A DNA stretch of 64,000 nucleotides from Prinia subflava (taxonomy: Eukaryota; Chordata; Aves; Passeriformes; Cisticolidae): the NCBI RefSeq assembly GCF_021018805.1, contig NC_086259.1, positions 11,685,001 to 11,749,000 of the forward strand. Reading direction: 5' to 3'. The notes beneath the pieces were generated by a model. It saw only the letters and a list, made by a program, of their open reading frames with translations, was not told the origin of the DNA and searched no databases. The position numbers were made by a program, and so were the translations under genes. Positions 11,761-25,700 of the stretch are shown in pieces. Position 1 is the stretch's first letter, and each line of letters opens with the position of its first letter.

Positions 11761-14700
11761 ATAATGTCCTAATTTTCCTCTCAAAAACTATTCAAACTGA
11801 ATGCCTTCACGCTTGCCTTCCTCTAATATTACACTAAATAAAATATTTATACAATCAATTGACAAAGAGCATTTTTTTCCCCTTAAATGTTCCATTAACA
11901 TGTAAATTTTCATATGATCTTTATCTCATAGACAAAATGTGCTTAGCAATACCCACCTTCTTCCAGGCAGTTAACCCTTTTGTTGACTGTAAAGAATCCA
12001 GATCAAAACAGATTCAGTGGCCTCATTTCTAAAGCCCCTATAAAGGTCTTGTATTTAAATTATTATTCATTGAAAGGACACGTAGCTCCTAAAGTAATTT
12101 GCATGCTTCTTTTGATGTCTCATTCTCTTCTTCTCATACACAGCACACAGACATGCATTTTAAGTCCAATTGCCATAAGTAAGGTATTTAAAATTACTAT
12201 TTTCAACTTTACTAGAGAGTTTAATATAATGTCCCTAATAATGCAGAATATTCCAGGTGATGCAGAGACTCTGCCATAAAAAAAAAAATGAGATTAACAA
12301 GACAAACTACAAAAAAAAAAACTTATTTATGATGAACTGAATAATTGCAGATTAACATCATCAGTAAACAAAGACTTCTTCACATTCCAGGTGACCCTGT
12401 TAATTTATGCCCACCATACTTCCATTAAAAGTGAAAAATTTAGGCAAAAATGGTTTCAGTGTTTTGATTCTCATAATGACACATAATGGGAAGAACAAAA
12501 CCAGAAACTGGAATAAATAATATTTTGGGGGGGAAAAAAAACAAAAACCTTAACTATTCCATTTCCTTTTATGTTGAGTATTCTTTTCTGTTGTTATCTC
12601 ACTAGAACTCCTAGCCATGCATTTTTTAAAACATTCCAATGCCTGGAGATGGATCTAAAAGGTTATATTTCTGTGTTAGAGTGGTTCTTACTAAATGGCT
12701 GAAGTTAATTTTGATGGTGAAGCCCTTCATGTGCCAGCCTTCAAAGCTGTGGTGGCAAACACTCTGCAAACTCATCCTCACTGGTCCTGGTGACCTCCTG
12801 TGTGAGCAATACACACAAGGTTCATAAACCCATCACCAGCTGAGGGCAGACCTACAGCCATGACTTTAATAACACAAATTTAGCTTTGATATCCCTCTTG
12901 AAGATTATTATGGAGCAAGAAAACACATAAGAACATGTCATGTATGTAACATGTTCCTTTTATTAAAACTCTTCATTATTCCCTTAGATGAGCAAAGTGG
13001 CATCTTGTCTTGCCCACTTCAAACAGTCTGTCCCCTACCAGGAGTTTCTGGGTTGTAAGAAATTACCTGTCCAATACTCATCAGGTGTATGTTAGTGATA
13101 ACTTCTTGTCTCATCTCTCAGATAAGCAAACTTAATAATAAAACTTCTACCCGTGCTAAACTATCTCTCTCTGGGATCTTTGGAGTAAAACTTACACATA
13201 AATAGGTGTGAGCCACCTATTAAAACACCCAGAAACCCCAAACCAAAGGCCACCTTCCTCCTTAGCAGATGAAATCTTTACTGCAGAATGCAGTCTGGAT
13301 CTCATTTTATTTTTTCAATTTTACACTTAATAAAGGGAAACTACCTTTTATATAATTAATTATTCTTCTATCAAAGAGAACATTCAACTTGGAGTGTACA
13401 ATCTCCATATCACAGTGTGAAAAAGATTCATGGAACAGAGGCTGAGGTTCAATAGCACTTTACATCTTTCTGACTTGCCAAGACCTCACAGTCCTCCTGA
13501 GCTTTGTCTCACGCTAATCTGCATTTTCCTTTTTCCATCATTTCCACCAAAATCCTACCTACTTGGATCTAACAATGGAGGGGACAACTTCAACGTGGAT
13601 CTTAACTCTGTTAAACTTTTATATGAAACACTTATGTGGAATTAAACTGCTTATAAAAATACTATAAATCAGCATTGGTCAATTATTACACTGAGAATTA
13701 CCTAACAGAGACACACTGTAGAAAAGTGATCAGACGACAGAAAATAGGAACATGTAAGGGACTAAACAATGAATTTGAAAGGATTCAGCAGAATTCTTTT
13801 TCCCAGCAGAAGGAGAGCTTCTGCATCAATTGAGGAGTTGAGCATAAATCTACTTTTAATAACATTTTTAGTTCACTATAAGTGAAGAAAGTAAAACATC
13901 TTACATATACAGTTAGCCTGAATCTAAAGCAAAAAAACTTTGGAACTGGCTTCACAGGCCTTACCTGTGGTCTATTGCATTCATAATCCCCAAATCACCA
14001 CACTGGTGTTTTACAGTTTGGACACATCAGGCCTCCAAAAACAGCTGTGACCATCTCCAAACATTCCTAAAGGTACCTGTGATAGTGCTGACATATTTTA
14101 GGAAGGAACAGTAATGACATCTTTCTAAGATAAGAAAATTACTTTTTGCTCTGCGGTCAGATCTTTCTCCGACTAATCAATCTGCCTTGTGCCTTGGGAA
14201 ACAGTTCATATAAGCAACTAGGATGCATCCAGCCTGAAGGAAATGACTTCTCAGAACTTCACTGCCAGTGAAAACAAAGCTACAGTAAACACACACCTCA
14301 GCCACACACAGGAGAATTCCCTCCTGGAAACAACTGCTTGGAAAACAAATAGTTTGAAAATGTGACATTTAGTTTATCTAATGAGTAGTGGATGAAGTAA
14401 CCCTGCACAAATACACCATCACATTGAAGAGAAAGGTTCTTAAAGTGAGGGAAGACACTTTATCTCTTCAAGAAAAGAAATTATTTTAAAAAAACACCCT
14501 GAAGCAAAATAATCACAATTTGCTTCAAAGTCACTTAAGATTATTTCTGGCATCACTAGGTATCCACATCTTCCTCCACCTTTTTTTTTTTTTTTTTTCT
14601 CCAAATAACATTTCCTTTATCAAAACTGGCACTAAGACCCAGACTCTAAAACACTTTGAGGGCCTTGACCCCAGACCCAACCCAAACCCAGGAGTCTCCC

Positions 14701-17700
14701 AATCAATTTCAGAATAGTTTGAGTGCTTCTCTGAAACACACAAGTCCATCCATCAGACCCCTGAAACACCCTCAGTAGGCAGCAAGTCCTCAGTCCTTTC
14801 CTTGCTGATTTGCAGTCACAGATGCCCAGACCCCACCAGAACACACCAATGTGCCTTTACAGCCAGGACCCACTGGATTCACCCTGCTTTGGGACCTGTC
14901 ACACAAAGAAACAAACATTTTACTTGTTCTCAGAAACGTCAAGCCCAAGTTAAGCAGAAAGTCTTCGTTACAACACTTGTAATTCTTGTCTTCAGCACTG
15001 TTATGGCTTTGGGAATAAACTATTACAAAGTCCTGTAACACTGTGTTCTTCCTGGGACAACTAAGCAAACATCAGATGATTTTCTACACCCAGTTTTTCA
15101 AGACTTTTCATGTATCTGGATATAAAATAAAAATAAATTTCCACCAGCAAGCTGAACAAAATCCAGGATTTTAGCTAAAATCAAATGATTTAGGCCAATG
15201 CAAATACAGGAAACATAATATAGTTTAACAGTGCAAAAGCATATAAAACTTACAAAATGTTTCTGGAGGCAACGATCCATGCTGAAATGCCAAAAATAAT
15301 ATATCCAATAATGCTGTCAGAATTTTTTAATGTAAATACAACCCACATTTGTGTGTCATACTGGTATCACCAGCACTGGAGCAGAGGAGCTCAGTAAGAC
15401 TCTCTCATGTTTGACACATCCACAGTGAATTCCATCTGACTAAAGTGAAGTGCTTGGCAAAAAGTTATGCTTTAGTACAGCCAACTCAGTAAAATTCATG
15501 GTCCCAGATAGCCAGGATGCCTTACAACCTGAGAAATGCCTGTCACAACCAGACTGCTGCCAGTGCAGACCACTGGAATGGAGGGCCAGGACCAGAGCAC
15601 TCTTTGAAACCCTGGCAGCTCAACGGGCCCAAGTGAAGGGATGTATGATTATTTTAACCTGCTGCCTCGTGCCCATCTCGTTCCTGCCTTGCCTGCTGGC
15701 TGTTTCCCTCTGCCCAGAGCGTGCTGGGCACTGGGTTGGTGCCATGGAGGAGCAGCCCTGGTGGGCACAGCAGCACCCGGTGCTGCTCCACACGCTGAGG
15801 GCTCCCAGAGAACATTCTGGAGCAGGGCGTGGTCCCTCCAGCAAGGATTTATGGAAGGAGGCAGGAAAATCTCTGACAGGGTGAGGTGGCCTGAATCACA
15901 ACCCAGTGGTTTTGAGGGCTGTGGGGTCTGGCTGAGGCCTCAGCAGAGCTGCGTGCTCAAACCCATGTAGGACCTGCGTGCAAAACATGAGCTCAGTTAA
16001 TACTGAGTGGTACCATTAGCTCCTTTGCTAAATATTGAATTCCAATAGGAACTGCGGCCAAAAGAATTGCAAAAAACCACAGACTTTTTAAAGAAATAAG
16101 CAAAGTCAACTTAAAGTAGTTTTCTGACAGCAGCATCTTAATTGCAGTTATCCCATCTAAACTGCTCCAGAAAAAAAAAAAAAAGCTATTTATAGAGAAT
16201 TACTACACAAAAAGATATGAACTGAGAAGTAAAGAATTTTCCCTTTACAGAAGCCCTATCATCTGGCAAGAAGCGACTGAGCAGCTCCACAAAGAAGGCA
16301 CCTCAGGCAGTGCTCACTTAGCTTGCACAAACTTTGGTGGAAAAAAAGAAGAAAAAAAAAAAAGAACAGAAAAAAGATGATCAGAGCTCTGAGGTGAAAG
16401 CTGCCAACTCTTTCTTACCAGGGGGTAGAAAACTATCCGAGTTTAAATACTTCATGTTCACTGAGAGCTGTGCCTTTAAACTGTTGGCAGCACTGGTCCT
16501 TGAGGTTGCTGAAGTTAAACTGCCCTGGCAGTGCCAGGATGCAGCACAGCCTGTGCCAGCTCCTGGGCCCTGGGCAGGCTGATGGAGCAAGAGCACACAG
16601 ACAGCACTGAACCGACCTGACACCTCACAGAGGGGTCAGCACCCACACAGAAGGAGTCCTCCCGTAATTTTAGGGAGTTCCTGGAACCGAACAAACAACT
16701 GCATATATGAAATAGATGTATGTAACGTGAATGAATAGCATTACTGGGTTACGCAGTTTTCATGCCAAAGGGGTTTGGAGTTTGCACCAGACTCTGGGCT
16801 GCTGCAAACAGTTTGATGCCACCACTACTGCTCATGTGGCAATAAGGGCAGAACCCTGGAGCAATCAACTAATTAGCCCTGTGGTAATGCTCCATGAACT
16901 TCACAGGGGGAAGGATAAAGTCATAAAATAATTACTGCCTCCATCAGCATAAAAATACATGCAGAAACAAAGTTCTATGGACTGAGGAACTAAAATTTTA
17001 ACGTATTTATAGCATTAATTATACAAAACATACTTCCCCATTTTTCTCTAGCTCAAGGTTTAAAGAAGTCTTCTTTCCTGCCATAGTCAGGGTTATTTTA
17101 CATCTTATCTATGAGGCAATAAGGCTACCAAAGGTATTCATTTACTATGTTACATCACAGACCCAGCTCACAAGGGTAATCCTTAAATTTACTGGAGTGC
17201 CAGTGGGAATCTTTTATTAGCCATAGCATAAAATTATTAGCATTATCCTTGAAGTACCCTGGAAAGTTTTTCCAGGGAACATAGGAGTTTGAGCCTTCCT
17301 CAATTTCTTGAAGCAGAAATGGCTTTTGAATTAATCCTGGTACTGCTTTTCTAACAAACGCCCTGAAAGAGCCTTTCCTAAATTATCCAGGAAAAACTGC
17401 CAGGATCTACCAGGGCACAAAAAGTCACAACTCTTTCAATCAAACAAATCAAACCATCACGACAAGCATAGTCTGTGGGTTGTATCTTTTGTTACTAAAC
17501 CTCATTCTCCTTGACTGGAAAGAGACTGACCCCCCTCAAAGTCCTTCCCCAGCCCCCTGCCACCCTCCCTGGGCTTTTCCAGGGTTCCCCACTCCGTGCT
17601 CGAGGCCCAGGGATGGAGGAATGGCTGCATTTGCCTTCCCGTGCCAGGAACTAACGATATGTGAAATCTCCCATCCCTGCAGGTTTTCCTGCTCAAACAT

Positions 17701-17770
17701 TTTCTAAATAAATAAATAATTAAAAACAACAACGTGTGCCACATTCGAGCCCTGAATTCCCGGAGCAGCT
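11761..17770. other. Intergenic DNA with homopolymers, no recognised gene
   Basis: Small AT-rich segments at 12300-12520 and 16915-17060 resemble weak conserved elements. A T-run of about 20 lies near 14580 and A-rich runs near 16170 and 16345. A GC-richer, CpG-poor patch at 15540-15960 creates overlapping frames (144 and 109 codons) with no protein-like features. Confidence 0.6.
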
Positions 17771-17960
17771 CGGGTCCTTAAACTGAATAATTTGCCTCAG
17801 CTTGCGCATTGCAAAACCCATTCAGCAAAAGATTATGGGCCTTTAAGTGCCATCCAGGCCTGAAATATGACTCTAGGGCTTTAGGATGTCAGAATTGAGA
17901 ATTGCTGGTGAATATTCTGTTCTGGCAACACTAAAACTACAGTTATTTAGCAATATGGGA
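17771..17960. promoter_or_regulatory. Candidate short conserved element
   Basis: Non-repetitive sequence containing CTGAATAATTTGCC, GCTTGCGCATTGC and AAGATTATGGGCC words, with isolated CpGs in a CpG-poor setting. Weak, inferred support. Confidence 0.3.
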
Positions 17961-19044
17961 GCAGGCAAATGGGGGCAGGGGAGAGAAGGAATTTGACAGA
18001 AAGGAAAGACTATAACTTAGCAGAAACAGAGGTGCAGTTTTCATATGTGGCCACATTAATTCTTTATGGAATAAAATGCATTTGTGAATCAAAAAGGGGA
18101 TGCAGATTTATATTCCCACTTAAATCTGCCAAAAGCAAGTAAATGAATACTGAGAGCTCATTTTAGTTCAGGAAACAATTTATGAGGACACGTAGGTGGG
18201 TGCAGGTACTCTACACGAGCAGTCTCGAGGGGAATTAGCAGCTGCTTCTGCTCTTCATAAGAAAGAATAAATACACTAAACTGAAAATTAGTAACACCTC
18301 ATTAAATGTAAAACCATCCACATATAAAGCAGCCAGGACTCAATCCTTAAAAAATTCAAAAGGTGCAGTGTAACATGAAAGCCAAAGGAGCTTTTGTCAA
18401 CCCATCACAAATTATTTAGGTTTAGATTGTGGCATCTTGACAAAGCTCAGAGATGGAGCAGTTGTGAGCCTCTTTCTCTGGCAAAAGTAGCCTTCTGACC
18501 TCGGGGTTTTTAGCCCTCTTCAGCACTTCAAAACCTCCACCTCACATCCTGAAGTCTCCACCTCTCTCCCTGGTGCATTCTGCCTTACATCTGTACTGAG
18601 GAGAATCTGTCCTATGCACTGTGTCCAACCAGCACTTAGGGATTATTAGGAACTCCAGCTATTTCCAAAAAAGCCTGGATGCTCCCAGGGAAGTCTGGCA
18701 ATGCCTGTGGGGCTCCTGCTGTAACTGCTCCTCACTGGAGCTGAACTCAGGCCCCATAAATGCATCTATTTCCTAGCACAAACCAATTTCCATGAGTGTT
18801 GCATGTAAAAATGAACATTTGGTACCAAGAAGTCTGTGAGTAGCTGCAGCTTCTACTCTTCTACCACTACCTCATCTTCTCTCTGTTTTCCTACACACTA
18901 AGTTGGGCATAGTCACAGACAAGCTCTGTGGACTCATGATTATTTGCTCAAGAGCCCTGCAGCAACTGCATTAGCACACGTGAAGTGGGAATGGCATGGA
19001 GCCTGAGCTTCTGCTTGAGTCTATTTCTCTCACTTTTCAGATCA
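17961..19044. other. Intergenic DNA, nothing recognised
   Basis: Mixed-composition unique sequence with no gene or repeat that I recognise. Confidence 0.6.
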
Positions 19045-19430
19045 CACAAAGGTTTGGTTTGGTTTGGAAGCTGGAGAGTCCAGGGCTCAGAGCCCTGCCC
19101 AACCTGGCCTTGAATGGCCCATTGCCCAGGGATGGGGAGTGCACTGTCTGGGCAAGTTAGCCAGTGTTTTCATTATTCTCACTGTAGAAATTTTCTTCCT
19201 CATATCCAATCTGAAAAAAAGCCTCTTTTAGTTTAAAACTTTTGTCCCTTGTCCTGTCACAACCAGCACCAGTAAGAGGTCTGTCCCCTTCTCTGTCTGT
19301 CATAACTCTCCTTTGTGGAAGTTTTCCTCCTTGTTATCTTTAAACTATTTCAGGCACCAGATTAAAGTTTCCATAGGAGAGTGGTCAGTCTTCGTTATTC
19401 CCATTGTGGAGCCTCCAACCCAATGGATAA
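19045..19430 (-). mobile_element. CR1 LINE 3' fragment (antisense), degraded
   Basis: Read on the + strand, this matches the reverse complement of avian CR1 3' ends: CCTGCCCAACCTGGCCTTGA, then GGGATGGGGAGTGCACTGTC, a degraded form of the block about TTCTTCCTcATATcCAATCT, CCTCTTTTAGTTTAAAAC, and CCCTTGTCCTGTCAC. The far 3' end (GGTTTGGTTTGG near 19055) sits directly beside the internal block, so about 100 bases seem to be deleted between them. Divergence from consensus is high, so the copy is old. It has no coding capacity. Confidence 0.8.
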
Positions 19431-20729
19431 TCGTGAGTGTGCCTTCCACTAACCTTTAAACACACACTTGTACTATCAGACCTTGCAGAGGTGTTTCAGT
19501 TTGAGCTTGAAACACTTGGATTAGTGGCAGGTTTGAAACACCAGATCCCCTAAAGCTGTGTTGGGGTTTGTTTGTTTGGGTTTGTTGTTTTTTAATTCAA
19601 ATCACAATGTTTTTATCATACAGGAGATTAAGTGTTGATCACCCATTTCAGAGTTACGTATGACTACCAGGACCATATATTTGTCTTACAAAACACCAAC
19701 ACAGAGAACAGAGATTGCTCTCTGGTCTGATAGAGCTCTTCCAGTAAATTGTGTTCTAAGGACAAGCTCTGATCTCTGGTTAGTGCCAGAGGAAAGGTGA
19801 TGCCAGGTAAATCATCTCTGGTACTGTGTTGTCTAGGTTTTCCTAGGAGAACCAATATTCAATCTCTCTGCTTAGTTTTGGATTGAAACTATAATACTAA
19901 GTGGCTCTTGATCTACTCACAATTAATGGACTTAGACTGAAATACAACTATCAAGAAAAACTGTGACAGAGAATACACTAGGGTTTACATCTGATATTAA
20001 ATTAATTTTCATAAGTAAGAGAGCCAGTAACGCTTAATTTTATATGCTTATAAACAAGAAAATCACTACATTGGCTCAGTTCTGACTGCATATTAAATTG
20101 AATAAGTAAGGAAAAATCTTTTACTCAACTTTCCTGCTTTATTGTTATCATGAGTTTTCTTTCAACTCCCTCCAACAGGCTTTTAAGGTGGGGTTCTGAC
20201 ATTTTTCCTGACACTCATGCATGAAAGAAGTTAATAAGCTGTAAGAGGCATCAAGGAGAAGGTGCATCTTACAACCCGTGAGTCATTAGCAGCATTAGCA
20301 GCACCCTGAGGTGACAGAGAAAGCTGAAGCAGGATCAGCTCTCTCACGGAGCAGTGGAACTTGCCTGCTAACAGCCCATGAGGAGAGCTGGTGACACACT
20401 GGGGCAGAAGCCTCTTTAGCCCAAGTGCATCTCCACTGCATTAATTTGTGCTGTATTAACAGCAGGCATCTAAACAGACGTGAGAAGAAGCAATGTAAAA
20501 CCATCCCCTACATGAAAAGTGTAAAAAAAATCTGTATCTTTGTAATTTAGCAGCAAATATTTCAGTTTAAGGAAATAGTAATAGTTATTCAGGATTTGAG
20601 TTTCCAAATATTTAGAACTCTAACTTTACTGAGCCCTGTAGTTAATGTTCCTGAAGTGATCTATTGTATGCTAATATACCCAGGTGCCCAAGTGTTTGCA
20701 GGATGAGATGTTTTACTCATTACATGCAT
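19431..20729. other. Intergenic DNA; G/T-rich patch at 19560-19600
   Basis: No gene is seen. A TTTGTTTGGGTTTG-type low-complexity patch lies at 19563-19600. Confidence 0.6.
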
Positions 20730-20830
20730 AAATACGAAGGCCAGCAGGGACCATTACAGTCTGGGCTGACCCCCTGCATAAAACAGACCATCAAATTCCA
20801 AATGTAATATAATTAGGGTTCTCAAGTCTA
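20730..20830 (-). mobile_element. Old CR1-type fragment, reptile-like subfamily (tentative)
   Basis: The segment GAAGGCCAGCAGGGACCATT (20736-20755) followed by GTCTGGGCTGACCCCCTGCA resembles the CR1 3' region common in turtles and crocodilians, where a block about AAGGCCAGAAGGGACCATT is followed by a GTCTGACCTCCTG block. It is thus probably an older insertion than the element at 19045. Recognition is from memory of the family. Confidence 0.6.
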
Positions 20831-22330
20831 ACTGATAACAGCAGCAAAAGCCCCACGGAGGCTTTAAAAATGTGTCAGGCAAATTTACACATTGAAGGTA
20901 TGCTTTGATGTGTGTCACTGAAACATCACCAGAGCTAAGCTCATTCATGCCCAGAAGATCCTGGATTTTTTATTATTATTTTTAAAAAGCTATTCCTGAC
21001 AGTATTCCTGCTTCAGGGAAAGCTACAAGGACGGTTTATTGCTCTTGTCTTTTCTTAATATTTTTTAAGCCCCTCTCCAGGCAATGGCCTAAGATTTTTT
21101 TCTGGTTTTGTTATTTACTTGCCTGAAATGACTGTGAATATGGTGCCTGGGGCTTCCTCGGGCTCTCCAAGGACAGAAACTGACACAGCATTTTTTTATT
21201 TTTTAACCCTCACAACATCAATAGCCTCAATTATGTTGGTTTTTCTCTCCTTTTTAATTACTTTCAGCTAAGTGGGCTCGGAAAAAAGCTCTTCAATTAA
21301 CCCTTACTTACTAAGATATTTCAATTTTTATTAGTATTTAAACCATTGAATCACTTATGTCATCACCCAAATTGGCTGTGCTAGATTTTTCTTCCCAGTG
21401 GAAAAATTATTCCTGGATAATCATTAGTGTCATCAAATTACAATTCCATGGAGAGTCAGATCATGTGACTATGCCAATGAACATAGAACAGTAAAAGAGG
21501 AATGGCAAGTTGCCCTGGACTTCCTGCAGCTTCAATTTATCTGTGTTTTTGGTGTATTTCCCTGTTTTGAGGTTTTTGGTAATATTTTATGGTTAGCTAC
21601 AGGAAGGTTGAACTTCTTTCAGGAATCAATAACAGAGAAAAAAGGTCCAACCCTTTTGGTACCAGTTTATTCTTCCACAGTGATACTACTGAGGTGGAAC
21701 TGTGAGTACCACTAATCTTCACCCACTTTCTAGCAGGGGCCAAACCACAGCCTGAGCTCAGCCTAAACCCATATCCTGCTTTCACTGAACAGGTACTGAA
21801 AACCATTTCTTAGGGTAATCCTAAATTTGTGTAATACCAAGTGCTAAGTGTGGTATTTAAGTAAGTAATGTATGCAATACCATCATGAGACACGACACAC
21901 ATGATATTTCCCCTGTGGAGGCACTGCTGCTTTGGGCAAGAATGTGGAAACTGGTAGAGAGCTGAAAGCAGCAAAGCCATGTGAATTATATTAGTTCCCA
22001 TCCATTAAATATTCATGAACATGGGCTGATATTCATTAATTTGGCACAGATCAAGCTACCCTGAATGACTAGCTCTGGACTTCTAGCCAAACAATTCCTA
22101 CAGTTAAACACTTTCCTAAATGTGACGTGATTTATTTAAAGAGATGTTTTCAAAACGATCAAGTTACTGAGACTTTATGTATCATGTTGCAGCTTTAAAA
22201 ACTTGATGCCCTCCCTTTTCCCCTCCAAATTTGCCCTGGTTATGAACTCTCAGTGCTGTGGTTTATAGTGGCACTGCTGGGACACGGCTTCAATCAGGCT
22301 ACAGTGGTGCTGTCAGGTGCTGCAGCCAAT
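20831..22330. other. Intergenic DNA; weak conserved-like segments
   Basis: No gene is seen. AT-rich pieces at 21290-21460 (GGATAATCATTAGTGTCATC) and 21995-22060 (CCATTAAATATTCATGAAC, ATATTCATTAATTTGG) carry homeodomain-like words and might be minor conserved elements. Confidence 0.5.
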
Positions 22331-22760
22331 TACCTAAAATGTAAATGTTTTAAGAAAGGCAGCACCTTTTGTCAGGACCAAAATGATTTCCAGCCTCTGG
22401 TTCATTGTTTCAGTACCAGAAGCGCATAACTCAAAAACATTAAACATACAGTAAAACCATCACATGTTGATTTACACATAGATATTGACTAATGCTATCA
22501 GTGCAGTATTTATCCTAATCAATATTAAAAGATGCTACCAGTGATTTAAGTGTTGAGTTGGCTCAAAGTAGTCAATAAATGTTTGCATTCATAACCATAA
22601 GCTTATATATTAGTCGTTCATTTTCCGCACCCCGATAAACAAATTTGGAAGGAACATTTTGCTACCAAAACATCATCTTATCTCCACTTATATTTGAGAG
22701 TCCATTCCTCAAACTAATGCCAAAAATATTTTATAATCCACATGTACAGTCACGTGCACC
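22331..22760. promoter_or_regulatory. Candidate conserved enhancer
   Basis: Contains CCAATTACCTAAAATG, CTAATCAATATTAAAAG, TATATTAGTCGTTCATTTTC and CCCCGATAAACAAATTTGG. These look like homeodomain, GATA and forkhead cores, with CpGs retained in AT-rich sequence. Inferred. Confidence 0.38.
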
Positions 22761-25700
22761 AGTTCCACATATAAAATCCTTTTTGGGGAATTACCACTGA
22801 GGGATAGAACTAGGTGCTGTACATAGAAGGTGCAACAAGTTGTTTCTAAGCAAAGTTCCTTTCCTGACAGTCAGTGAGAGGGGATTTCTCTGTTACCCAC
22901 TAACTCATCCCATCTCCAAAGCCACTGCAATAAGCTGCAATTCCAAAGTTGCAGTAATTAATTTCAAGCTCACCTTTTACTTCCTTCATGACAAACTCCT
23001 TTTAATTCACATCTTCATTCTATCCAACTTCAATTCACTACAATTATACTATATTCCTATTTCTGTAATGCTGTCTTCCCTTAATCATAAGCATTATCTG
23101 AGCCACCAGTCATGATATTATTTGATACACTTTGCAAGAGAAGGAACAGATCTATTTTTAAATGGCTGTACCATCTAGTCAACAAAAGCAATTTTTATTT
23201 CTAAATCTAAACACCACTTGCACTTTGCAGTCTCGCTGCACTGCAAAGTTACAGACAGCTTGGACAGGTATAGAAAACCAATTTTGCTTTTGCACAGGCT
23301 CATTCAAGTCAGACATGAATAAATCAGGTCACTTCCCTTAAAGAAACGATGTCATTTCTTCCACTCATAACAAGCACATAGATTAACAATGTATCTACCT
23401 TATGCCTAATTTTTAAGCATCTTGAATCCTGCTACTCCCACTGATGTTCCTATGAAAAGTTATTTTGGTCATGTAGCAACAAAACATTCTCAAATACTCT
23501 GCAGCCCTGTGCTTCGCAGAGCTTCCCAGTAGTTCAGGCCCCAGCAGAAGCAGCCACACACTCCAGCCTCCCTTCACAGGCTGACTCTGACCCTTGACTT
23601 GTGCCATGAGGGCTCCCTGTGCCTCGAGCCTGAGGATTCTCACTGGAGTTCCATGGCCTTGGCAGCTGCCCTACCTCAGAAGAGCTGGGAAAAATAAGTC
23701 TCTTCTGTGTCTCCTCACCAGCTCAGCCATGTTGGTGATAATTCTCAATGCCCTTTTTTACCAGATTTCAGGCTCTCAACCTGAGATCATCCCAGAGCTC
23801 CCAGTGCTCTGTCAGTACTCAAGGAAAACCCCAAGGAATACATAATGTTCCAGCATTATGCCCAGCATGACCTCTTGAAATCACGGCCCCTCCTGGAGCT
23901 TTAGCCAGATGAGAAGTCATTCCCTCTGAAAGCATTCACCCCATGGACATCACCTGGGAGTTTTGTGACAAGACTCAGCCAGGAAACTGAAGCAAAACGA
24001 TCTGGGACCATAAAACTTTTTTTTTTTTTTTTAGAAGTTGTGTGCATCAAAGTGACACAATATCACATTTCTTATAATGCATGCCACACCGTGATCCATC
24101 TGTGAGCTCACTTTGAAGCCTTGGGAAACAACAATTTGAATGCACATCTTGTTTGTGGAGTTTTTGCTTTGGTTTTTGGTGCTGTTGTTTCTGATGGGCC
24201 AGAGACAGTTTTTATCCTCTATCAGTCTTAACTTGCAGCAGGGTCTTCCTCCTCAAACTTTTTCTCCTGGCCCCACTTTTTCATCCAAAAGATGTAGTAT
24301 TTTGTGACCTCAAAAATGGCTCAGCCTCCCGCCCTGGATCACAGAACTGCCCCAACTGCAGCAGGAACAGGCTGAGAATGAGGGCAAGTGCACAAAGCTC
24401 TTCTACAGCTGGAGCTCTTGGAAGCAGCAGGGACACAGGCATGAGTAGTAGTTTGGGGAATTGCCCCCTTCAACTTCTTAATCTGCTTTAACAAACCTCC
24501 TTATTTCTCCTTGATTTAAGGGACTGTTACACACAGTAGCTCTCAGATACATTAGCCTGCAAGGGAGGGTATAGAGGATTGATAAATCACAAAAAATGGA
24601 TTTCACAAGGGATAATTCACACGGGCAGGGAAAGCACGTCCCTTGTGTGTCCTGAGGAGAACACAAAGGGAACGCTTCATAAATCTTCAGAACATTTATG
24701 AATTAGGTTCTAACTTCAACTGATTTTACCACTGTAAAACAGAAAATATTTATACATAATAGAATTAACTCTTGTAAAAGCAATATTTACCTATTTATAA
24801 ATTAGAGTGTCCTTTTACTTCACATCACATCACTTGCAAACAAAAACAATTTCCTGCTCAAGTACTATGCAGCAGCAGCTCCTGAAAATATTGTGCATTT
24901 TTTACAGACAGAAGTTGTGTATATAATATAGCATAGGTAGCAACAAAAATATTCTAGCCCCAAACTCAGCAAGACCCTCAACTTATTTTTGGTAGAGAAA
25001 ATTGTATTGTTACAGTCTTTAATAAGTAAACTTCAGTCAGATCTCATTGCCAGAGACTTGTCACTTGAATATGTTTGGATCTTTCCTCATTTTTGAGCTA
25101 AAAGCAGAAAAATCATCCAGATCTAGCAAAGCAAAAACCATGAAAAACTAAATTGCAGTTTAATTGGATGCCTATGCTAGATACTTGGCAACACATCAAC
25201 AAATCTGAGGTCTGAATCTTCAACATCTATACACATCATGAAATCATTCTGCCAGTGGTACAGAGTGAAAAGTGGCTATAAAATGCTCCCATATCACAAA
25301 GGTAATAGCTCACAGCACAGCAGGTACTAAATCCAATATTAACTACTTATTGCACAGAGGGGAATGGGCTAAAAATACTTTTTAAAGAGGAACAGCAAGT
25401 TCCAATCCCCTTACTGGGGCTTGCCTAGAATTAAGATTGGAAAGACAACCAGGAAGGGATGGGCCAAGGAACTGAGCTTACTCTGATCAGGCTCAAGCCA
25501 GATGCTTGTGATTAGACATTGGAAATAATCCTTTCTGACCCTAGTAAAGCTACACCATGTGTGAATCTTTAGGGCTAGGCTGTAATCTGCTTGCTGGCTT
25601 TCTTATTGTCAGTCCTGGAGATGTGGGAGTGGGAACTGGAGGACTTGGAAAGGACGATCACAATCCTCAATAGCCAAGAGGTCTGCTCTTTTCTTTCCAG

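Noticed and set aside
15450..15970. Overlapping frames of 144 and 109 codons
   Set aside because: No similarity, no splice or promoter context, minus strand also open.
18640..18790. Possible second CR1 segment left of the element at 19045
   Set aside because: Words such as GGAACTCC and GGATGCTCCCAGG are suggestive but do not line up in order with the CR1 3' end.
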